DNA from: an uncultured Saprospiraceae bacterium
GTDB taxonomy: Bacteria > Bacteroidota > Bacteroidia > Chitinophagales > Saprospiraceae
DNA: 5,476 nucleotides
Reading direction: 5' to 3'
Assembly: GCA_938002705.1 (NCBI GenBank)
Contig: CALLAG010000323.1
Span: forward strand, 1 to 5,476
In this document: piece after piece, positions 1 to 4,691 of the stretch
Layout of the letters: each line of letters starts with the position of its first letter
Position numbering within the stretch: position 1 is the stretch's first letter
Notes under the pieces: model-generated
Told to the model about the DNA's origin: nothing
The model's input: the letters and a program-made list of their open reading frames with translations, nothing else
The model's database searches: none
Translations under genes and position numbers: made by a program

Positions 1-1
1 T

Positions 2-730
2 AATGACAATACGATATTCCCTGGTGCTCCAGAACTATGCGATAATAAAGATAACAATTGTGATGGCGACACTGACGAAGGCTTAGTACAAGAAACATAC
101 TATGCTGATATGGATTTTGATAATTTTGGTAATCCTATGGATAGCCTTATTTCTTGTTTTCAGCCGTTCGGATTTGTAAGCAATAATCAAGACTGTGATG
201 ATACTAATCCTGATATTAATCCAGATGCGACTGAGGTGTGTGATACAGTTGATAATAACTGTGATGGTGTTATAGACGAAGGTTTAGTTTCTATCACTTA
301 TTATAATGATGCTGATGGGGATGGTTACGGAGATCCTAATACAGGAACTGACTCATGTCTACAGCCACCAGATCTTGTTACTGATAATACAGACTGTGAT
401 GATACTAATCCAGATATTAATCCTGAAGCAATAGAAATATTAGGTAATGGAATAGATGAAAACTGTGATGGTAGAGATAATACTACAGCTGTTAACGAGT
501 TGCAAGGTGATGACTATAATGTATTCCCTAATCCCACATCAGATATCTTCTATGTAACAGGAATTAACTACTCAAGGATAGATGTGAAGGACAAATTAGG
601 CAGGTCTATCCTTTCTGTTAACGATAACAAAGGCATAGATCTTAGTGATTATCCTAATGGTTTGTATTTGATAAGTCTATATAATTCTTCTGCGGAATTG
701 ATAGGATTAAGTAAGGTCGTAAAGCAATAA
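2..730 (+). CDS. Secreted MopE-type repeat protein with T9SS C-terminal sorting domain (3' part only)
   Basis: The frame is open from base 2, so this is the last 242 residues of a longer protein; the ATG at 110 lies inside a repeat and is not the start. Visible residues 1-27 are the tail of one Cys/Asp-rich unit. Two further units follow, at about 33-94 and 100-157. Each has an aromatic-Asp loop (YYNDADGDGYGDP in the last), then DCDDTNPDINP, then a DNNCDGVIDEG-type ending. These are MopE-like repeats, a family associated with metal (calcium or copper) binding and disulfides; binding here is inferred. Residues 173-242 are a type A T9SS sorting domain: NVFPNPTSD, then a KLGRSI strand, then LSDYPNGLYLI and a basic end (KVVKQ). 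The product should cross the outer membrane by T9SS and be attached to the surface or released. What the missing N-terminal domain does cannot be told. A terminator lies 26 nt after the stop. Confidence 0.93.
   Translation, partial: NDNTIFPGAPELCDNKDNNCDGDTDEGLVQETYYADMDFDNFGNPMDSLISCFQPFGFVSNNQDCDDTNPDINPDATEVCDTVDNNCDGVIDEGLVSITYYNDADGDGYGDPNTGTDSCLQPPDLVTDNTDCDDTNPDINPEAIEILGNGIDENCDGRDNTTAVNELQGDDYNVFPNPTSDIFYVTGINYSRIDVKDKLGRSILSVNDNKGIDLSDYPNGLYLISLYNSSAELIGLSKVVKQ
197..433 (+). repeat. Near-identical 201-nt-period coding repeat within the MopE-type units
   Basis: The stretch beginning GACTGTGATGATACTAATCC at 191 recurs at 392, a period of 201 nt (67 codons). About 38 nt match with only a few substitutions, mostly at third codon positions. 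Both copies encode the DCDDTNPDINP core of the unit, so this is an in-frame tandem duplication. The rest of the two units is much more diverged. Confidence 0.7.
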
Positions 731-756
731 TGAGATAGGAATTGATACTGTGAATA

Positions 757-790
757 AAAAAAGCAACGACTATACAGTCGTTGCTTTTTT
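757..790. terminator. Bidirectional rho-independent terminator between convergent genes
   Basis: AAGCAACGACT (761-771) pairs perfectly with AGTCGTTGCTT (776-786) around the 4-nt loop ATAC. A-T pairs extend the stem outward to 757 and 790. The plus strand has a run of six T at 785-790, and the A run at 756-762 gives the matching T run on the minus strand. It therefore fits both the secreted repeat protein (stop at 730) and the minus-strand operon whose last stop is at 848. Confidence 0.93.
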
Positions 791-847
791 ATTTATAATC
801 TTATAAGTGATATAGATAGCCTTTATCTATTTGCTTGCTGAAGTATA

Positions 848-1396
848 TTATTCTATCTCATCAGTGATGATATGTCCACTCCCAAAACCGATTGGGTTCA
901 TCCCCATTTTCTCAGGCATATCATCGTCAAAATCTTCCCACTCAATGACTTCTTGTAAGAATTCTTCTACATATCTGAGTATGAAGCCTTCACTTAATTC
1001 TTCGGGTCTTATGATCTCTACATTCTTAGGAGGTTTAGGTTGGCCATATCCTTCTATGAACGGGTACAGGATCATTATCATCAACTTACCGTTAAATAGT
1101 TGTTGGAATATAAGTGATCCATTATTTTTTATAAATGGTCTTTTAGTTTTGTTGCCTGGAAATTTTTCTGCGATACCACTTATTTCTGTACCCAAAGAAA
1201 AATTAATGACTTCAAGATTTTCGATATCATCTTTGTACTCTATGAAGGCATTAAGATCTGTCTCAGAGATTATTTTCTCCAGCGTTTTAGTTAATGTTTT
1301 TTTTATTGTTTTAGGCCATTCAGCTCTATATTTTTTTGTTGTTACGAGTAGAGTATTGTACTTGTCTACTTTAGCCGTGATATTACTTAAGTCCAT
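848..1396 (-). CDS. Conserved-looking hypothetical protein, second gene of the E1 operon
   Basis: Encodes 182 residues. I do not recognise a named domain. There is no signal peptide and no membrane segment, so it is probably cytoplasmic. Residues 1-50 look helical and are rich in Lys and Thr. A middle part, about 55-115, looks like beta strands (LEVINFSLGTEISGIAEKF, then SLIFQQLFNGKLMIMILYPF). A Pro-rich turn (GYGQPKPP, 117-123) leads to a helix at about 132-152, and the tail is strongly acidic (EWEDFDDDMPE at 152-162, DEIE at the end). The ATG lies 10 nt after the stop of the E1 gene on the same strand, so the two are very likely co-transcribed. The leader is TAGAAAAATA, with no Shine-Dalgarno sequence. 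The native-like charge balance, against a Ser/Leu/Ile-rich translation of the opposite strand, supports this strand as coding. The function is unknown; a role linked to the dehydrogenase is only a guess from position. Confidence 0.85.
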   Translation of the reverse strand: MDLSNITAKVDKYNTLLVTTKKYRAEWPKTIKKTLTKTLEKIISETDLNAFIEYKDDIENLEVINFSLGTEISGIAEKFPGNKTKRPFIKNNGSLIFQQLFNGKLMIMILYPFIEGYGQPKPPKNVEIIRPEELSEGFILRYVEEFLQEVIEWEDFDDDMPEKMGMNPIGFGSGHIITDEIE

Positions 1397-1406
1397 TATT
1401 TTTCTA

Positions 1407-3413
1407 TTAATATTTTTTTAATTTTTCTATAGCTTCCGCGAGTCTATTTTTGGCCAGAAATATTTTTTCTAATTCTGGAGAAAAAGGTACCGGTGTATCA
1501 AGACTAGCGACTCGCATAACTGGTCCATCAAGATGTTCAAAGAGATTTTCTGAAATATATGCAGATATCTCACCTCCGATACCTCCAAAGAGGCTGTCTT
1601 CATGTAGGATGATGACCTTATTAGTCTTCTTAACTGAATCAACTATCATTCCATAATCTAATGGTTGTAGACTTCTTAGGTCTATAATGTCAGCATCTAT
1701 ACCATTCTCCTCACAGTGGTCCTTAGCCCAGTGCACGGCCATCCCATAAGTAATGATACTTATATCTTGCCCGTCCATTACTCTATTGGCTTTGCCTATT
1801 TCTACTTCGTAATACCCTTCAGGTACATCACCAGATTGAGATCTATACATACCTTTGTGCTCAAAGAACATGACAGGATTAGGATCTGCGAAGGCAGCGA
1901 TTAATAATCCCTTAGCATCAGCTGGTGAGGAGGGATATACAACTTTGAGTCCTGGAGTATGGGTGAACCACGCTTCGTTAGTCTGTGAGTGGAACGGTCC
2001 AGCTCCCATACCACCTCCACATGGCATTCTCACAACAACATCTGCTGGATGCCCCCATCTATAGTGGATCTTAGCTAGGTTATTAACTATCTGATTAAAG
2101 CCACATGTCACAAAATCTGCAAATTGCATTTCTACCATAGACTTTATACCTTTCATACTAAGGCCTAAGCTTATACCTAAGATGGCACTCTCACATAGGG
2201 GGGTATTACGGACACGTTCTTTGCCGTATTCTTCTACAAAGCCATCTGTGATTTTGAATACACCTCCATATTCTGCGATATCTTGTCCCATTAAGACGGT
2301 CTTATTCCATTTCTTCATAGCGACATGGAGTCCATCAGTTATTGCATCTATAAATCGTATATTTTTTACTTCTTTAGAAGGAGCCATTATACTTTCTGTA
2401 TCCTTGGATGCATAGATGTCTCTAACCTCTTTGTCTTCTGATACTTCTAATTCGGGAAGGGCATAAGCGATGGCGAGCTCATTTACGATTTCTTTCTTTA
2501 TAGATTTTGTTATTTCTTTTATCTCTTTTTCTGTTATTACTTTTTCTTCTATCAAGTACGTTTCATAATTATCTATAGGGTCGAGTTTTTCCCAACTTTC
2601 CATAAGGTCCTTAGGGACGTATTTTACACCTGAAGCTTCTTCATGTCCACGTCTTCTGAATGTCTTAAACTCTAAGAGTATAGGGGCTGGTTTTTTTCTT
2701 ATCTTCTTAGCAAGTTTGGATAGGGTCGTATATACTTCTAAGATGTTATTACCATCTATGATGTGGCTTTCTATACCATATCCTTTTCCTCTATCAGCAA
2801 GGTGTACGCATGCATATTGCTCTGATGTCGGAGTGGATAATCCGTAGCCGTTATTCTCTATTGCGAAGATAACCGGGAGGTTCCATACAGAGGCAACATT
2901 AAGCGCCTCGTGGAAGTCACCTTCTGATGTACCACCTTCGCCCGTAAATGCTATCGAGATATTAGCTTCATTATTGAGCTTGTGAGCGAGTGCAATGCCT
3001 CCGGCCAGAGATAATTGTGGTCCCAGGTGAGATATCATACCCCATATATTATACTCCTTAGTGCCAAAATGAAATGACCTATCTCTTCCATTAGTAAATC
3101 CTGCCGGCTTACCTTGCCACTGCGCAAATAGTCTTGATAACGGAACTTCTCTTGTGGTGAATACGCCTAAGTTTCTGTGCATAGGAAATATCCATTCTTC
3201 ATCCTTCATCACTGAAGTACAACCTACAGATACCGCTTCCTGGCCTATTCCGGAGAACCATTTAGAGATTTTGCCCTGCCTTAGTAGTGATAACATTTTT
3301 TCCTCGATGAGTCGAGGTTTGAGCATCGCAGTGTAGAGTTCCTTGAGCTTCTTATCGCTGAGTCCTTTCCTATCGTAAGAAATATTGCTTTGCTTACTTG
3401 TTGTTACTGACAT
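1407..3413 (-). CDS. Fused 2-oxoacid dehydrogenase E1 component, alpha-beta (TPP-dependent)
   Basis: Encodes 668 residues joining E1 alpha (about 20-325) to E1 beta (about 350-668). E1 decarboxylates a 2-oxoacid on thiamine diphosphate and passes the acyl group to the lipoyl arm of E2. In the alpha half, the TPP/Mg motif reads GEG at 158-160, then 26 residues, then NN at 187-188 (GTSEGDFHEA, IENNGYGLSTP). The active-site loop is RRRGHEEASG with His257. The linker at about 285-345 is charged. In the beta half, MGQDIAEYGGVFKITDGF (375-392) is followed by RNTPLCESA with catalytic-type Glu408, GGGMGAGPFHSQ with His475, and a C-terminal transketolase-like domain containing DIIDLRSLQPLD. Branched-chain oxoacid dehydrogenase is the closest match by motif, but pyruvate or another 2-oxoacid cannot be excluded. 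No E2 or E3 gene is in the window. The ATG at 3413 gives a normal N-terminus; no clear Shine-Dalgarno sequence precedes it. It is the first gene of an operon with the hypothetical gene downstream. Confidence 0.96.
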   Translation of the reverse strand: MSVTTSKQSNISYDRKGLSDKKLKELYTAMLKPRLIEEKMLSLLRQGKISKWFSGIGQEAVSVGCTSVMKDEEWIFPMHRNLGVFTTREVPLSRLFAQWQGKPAGFTNGRDRSFHFGTKEYNIWGMISHLGPQLSLAGGIALAHKLNNEANISIAFTGEGGTSEGDFHEALNVASVWNLPVIFAIENNGYGLSTPTSEQYACVHLADRGKGYGIESHIIDGNNILEVYTTLSKLAKKIRKKPAPILLEFKTFRRRGHEEASGVKYVPKDLMESWEKLDPIDNYETYLIEEKVITEKEIKEITKSIKKEIVNELAIAYALPELEVSEDKEVRDIYASKDTESIMAPSKEVKNIRFIDAITDGLHVAMKKWNKTVLMGQDIAEYGGVFKITDGFVEEYGKERVRNTPLCESAILGISLGLSMKGIKSMVEMQFADFVTCGFNQIVNNLAKIHYRWGHPADVVVRMPCGGGMGAGPFHSQTNEAWFTHTPGLKVVYPSSPADAKGLLIAAFADPNPVMFFEHKGMYRSQSGDVPEGYYEVEIGKANRVMDGQDISIITYGMAVHWAKDHCEENGIDADIIDLRSLQPLDYGMIVDSVKKTNKVIILHEDSLFGGIGGEISAYISENLFEHLDGPVMRVASLDTPVPFSPELEKIFLAKNRLAEAIEKLKKY

Positions 3414-3566
3414 TAATTGTCTTGATTATTATGAGTCGCAAGTTAACAAATTATGAAATGCAATGTATTGATATGTGTCGCTATTGCCCGTTAAACCCTA
3501 TGAGGGTATTCATATGCCGACATTAGATTGAATGAGTGCTATTTGTTATTTTTTATAAATTGCATC
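3414..3566. promoter_or_regulatory. Divergent promoter region between the E1 operon and the HAD gene
   Basis: These 153 nt separate two divergently transcribed genes, so promoters for both should lie here. Bacteroidota promoters usually carry TAnnTTTG near -7 and TTTG near -33. I see only partial matches: ATAATTTG facing the E1 gene and CTATTTG facing the HAD gene. Neither is good enough to fix a start site. The stretch just before the HAD start is strongly T/A-rich, as is common for leaders in this phylum. Confidence 0.45.
3495..3507. repeat. Inverted repeat ACCCT-ATG-AGGGT, possible operator
   Basis: A 5-bp perfect inverted repeat with a 3-nt centre sits 60 nt before the HAD start and 82 nt before the E1 start. 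It is GC-richer than its surroundings. Its position suits a shared regulator site, but a repeat this short can arise by chance. Confidence 0.3.
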
Positions 3567-4172
3567 ATGATAAAGAATATAATATTTGACCTGGGTGGAG
3601 TCCTTATTGATTGGGATCCGAAGTATGTCTATAGAACGATATTTAAGACAGAAGAAGAAGTCGATTGGTTTCTTAATAATATCACAACTATGGAGTGGAA
3701 TGTAGAGCAAGATGGTGGTAGGACTATCGCAGAAGCTAATGAGATTCTTATAGCTCAGTATCCAGAGCATGCAGATAACATTAAGATATATTACGATAGG
3801 TGGGAGGAGATGTTAGGCGGACCGATAGAGGAGAATGTAGCCCTATTTAAAGAACTCAAAGATTCAGAAAAATATAAGATGGTAGCTCTTACTAACTGGA
3901 GTGCTGAGACATTTCCTGTAGCTATAGATCGTTATGGCTTTCTTGGTTGGTTTGACGGGATTGTAGTCTCAGGAGTAGAGAAATGTAAAAAACCAGATAG
4001 AAAAATATATGATATCATTCTTGATAGATATGACCTTGTTCCTTCTGAGAGTGTATTTATAGATGATAATAAAGACAATATATTAGCAGCTCAAAAATTA
4101 GGAATAAAAACGGTGCATTGTCAGACTCCAGAGCAGGTCAGAAATGACTTAGGACTAATACTGGAATCATAA
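3567..4172 (+). CDS. HAD-superfamily hydrolase (subfamily IA, YihX-like phosphatase)
   Basis: Encodes 201 residues, the usual length for a small HAD enzyme with a helical C1 cap. Motif I is IIFDLGGVLIDWDP with nucleophile Asp8. The cap spans about 16-85 and includes the NVEQDGGRTIAEANE stretch seen in YihX-like proteins. Motif II is ALTNWS with Thr109. Motif III is the Lys in EKCKKPDRKIYD (about 141-142). Motif IV is VFIDDNKDN with Asp166 and Asp167. Position +2 from the nucleophile is Gly rather than the usual general-acid Asp, as in a subset of this family. Activity is probably hydrolysis of a sugar phosphate or other small phosphate ester in the cytoplasm; the substrate cannot be told. The ATG at 3567 is preferred because it places the motif I strand at the N-terminus. 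An in-frame TTG at 3528 would add 13 residues of unlikely composition. It is transcribed divergently from the E1 operon and stands alone. Confidence 0.93.
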   Translation: MIKNIIFDLGGVLIDWDPKYVYRTIFKTEEEVDWFLNNITTMEWNVEQDGGRTIAEANEILIAQYPEHADNIKIYYDRWEEMLGGPIEENVALFKELKDSEKYKMVALTNWSAETFPVAIDRYGFLGWFDGIVVSGVEKCKKPDRKIYDIILDRYDLVPSESVFIDDNKDNILAAQKLGIKTVHCQTPEQVRNDLGLILES

Positions 4173-4226
4173 TAGTTATAATACATATACACCGATTATA
4201 AGTATAAGGTACTTCTATAGTGTGTT

Positions 4227-4257
4227 CTTGTCGGCATAAGTCGACTAAGTAGTTTTT
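4227..4257 (+). terminator. Weak candidate terminator for the HAD gene
   Basis: CTTGTCG (4227-4233) can pair with CGACTAAG (4242-4249) with one bulged T, around an 8-nt loop. Five T follow at 4253-4257. It begins 55 nt after the HAD stop. The bulge and the 3-nt gap before the T run make it a modest candidate. Confidence 0.4.
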
Positions 4258-4299
4258 CATAATACTTGAATAATAAAAAGGAAACTTCTAAGTTTAATT

Positions 4300-4330
4300 A
4301 AAAGAAGGCTGCCTAACTTCTTAGGCAACC
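4300..4330 (-). terminator. Rho-independent terminator, minus strand
   Basis: Read on the minus strand, GGTTGCCTAA (4330-4321) pairs with TTAGGCAGCC (4316-4307) around the tetraloop GAAG, followed by TTCTTTT (4306-4300). All ten positions pair in minus-strand RNA, one as G-U. The same position is a C-A mismatch in plus-strand RNA, and no T run follows on that strand. This fixes the orientation. It is the first good terminator downstream of the beta-helix gene, about 360 nt after its stop. Confidence 0.75.
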
Positions 4331-4342
4331 TCCGATAGTAAA

Positions 4343-4355
4343 GCTGATTATCAGC
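4343..4355. repeat. Short perfect palindromic hairpin between the two opposed terminators
   Basis: GCTGA (4343-4347) and TCAGC (4351-4355) flank TTA. The element lies in the 30-nt space between the minus-strand and plus-strand terminators and would form a third small stem in a transcript from either strand. Confidence 0.45.
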
Positions 4356-4360
4356 ACTGT

Positions 4361-4391
4361 AGCCGGATCATCTCAAGTGATTCGGCTTTTT
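4361..4391 (+). terminator. Rho-independent terminator, plus strand
   Basis: AGCCGGATCA (4361-4370) pairs with TGATTCGGCT (4378-4387) around the loop TCTCAAG, and the T run continues to 4391. In plus-strand RNA all ten positions pair, one as G-U. In minus-strand RNA that position is a C-A mismatch, so this is a plus-strand terminator. It lies 189 nt after the HAD stop, so it could end a long HAD 3' UTR or a separate small transcript. Confidence 0.8.
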
Positions 4392-4494
4392 GCATGCTGA
4401 CGCTCAGTAGGCATAGATCTTTAGGTTCTTAGAAAGTAATATTATAAATAAGGAGAGGATGCAGGAGCTGAACTGCTCAAGTAGTTGAATATAG

Positions 4495-4533
4495 TAACTG
4501 CATAGTAATCTAAGGTGAGATATTAACTGCATA
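4495..4533. repeat. 10-bp direct repeat TAACTGCATA
   Basis: TAACTGCATA occurs at 4495-4504 and again at 4524-4533, a spacing of 29 nt, in the gene-free region. Two short copies could be chance in AT-rich DNA or a pair of binding sites; no function is claimed. Confidence 0.4.
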
Positions 4534-4565
4534 ACTCATTTGTATTTAAATATTGCTTGTAATGT

Positions 4566-4583
4566 TATACCGGCCAAGGTATA
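4566..4583. repeat. Inverted repeat TATACC-GGCCAA-GGTATA
   Basis: Six-bp arms flank a 6-nt GC-rich centre. There is no T run after it on either strand, so it is not a terminator. It may be a hairpin in the 3' UTR of the beta-helix transcript or a protein site. Confidence 0.4.
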
Positions 4584-4612
4584 GTAGTCCTGTTATATAA
4601 TTCAACTGATTA

Positions 4613-4645
4613 TTTATTTCTTTATTGTAGATCTAAGGAAATAAA
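4613..4645. repeat. AT-rich imperfect inverted repeat
   Basis: TTTATTTCTTTA (4613-4624) pairs with TAAGGAAATAAA (4634-4645) over 12 positions, one of them G-U in plus-strand RNA, with a 9-nt loop. Almost all pairs are A-T, so the stem is weak. Such structures are expected in intergenic DNA of this composition. Confidence 0.35.
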
Positions 4646-4676
4646 AAATTAAAATCTCTGAGTATTAAAGTAGGTA

Positions 4677-4691
4677 AGAATAACTTATTCT
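4677..4691. repeat. 15-bp palindrome directly after the beta-helix stop codon
   Basis: AGAATAA (4677-4683) and TTATTCT (4685-4691) flank a single base and abut the stop codon at 4692-4694. With a 1-nt centre, the arms can form a hairpin only by opening the inner pairs. It may protect the mRNA end or be incidental; no strong T run follows it. Confidence 0.4.

Larger units (their letters stand above)
4173..4691. other. 519-nt intergenic region without a credible gene
   Basis: No reading frame here resembles a protein; the best Shine-Dalgarno-like run (AAGGAGAGG at 4450-4458) leads only to an 8-codon frame. The left part (4227-4391) is dense in hairpins, including two terminator-like ones of opposite orientation. 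The right part (4440-4690) is AT-rich, with short repeats and weak AT hairpins. No tRNA, riboswitch or other RNA family was recognised. It separates the 3' ends of two convergent genes. Confidence 0.75.

Noticed and set aside
110..112. ATG at 110 as the start of the repeat protein
   Set aside because: The frame continues upstream to base 2 with clear MopE-type repeat sequence, so this Met is internal to a repeat unit.
831..1421. Plus-strand 196-codon open frame
   Set aside because: It lies antisense to the operon gene at 848-1396. Its translation is Ser/Leu/Ile-rich with few charged residues and no domain, while the minus-strand product has a normal composition and fits the operon spacing.
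1450..3336. Several plus-strand open frames of 60-77 codons
   Set aside because: All lie inside the E1 fusion gene on the opposite strand, have Cys/Pro/Ser-rich unnatural compositions, and no ribosome-binding context. They are shadows of the real gene.
3528..3566. TTG at 3528 as the start of the HAD gene
   Set aside because: It would add 13 residues before the motif I strand; HAD proteins of this kind begin a few residues before FDLGG, as the ATG at 3567 does.
3546..3770. Minus-strand 74-codon open frame
   Set aside because: It is antisense to the HAD gene start and has no recognisable protein character.
4300..4400. Riboswitch or tRNA in the hairpin cluster
   Set aside because: No T-loop GTTCRA sequence in a cloverleaf and no conserved core of a riboswitch that I know were found, and no gene follows in the right place for cis-regulation.
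4440..4480. Small peptide gene after AAGGAGAGG
   Set aside because: The ATG directly abuts the Shine-Dalgarno-like run with no spacer, and the frame ends after eight codons.
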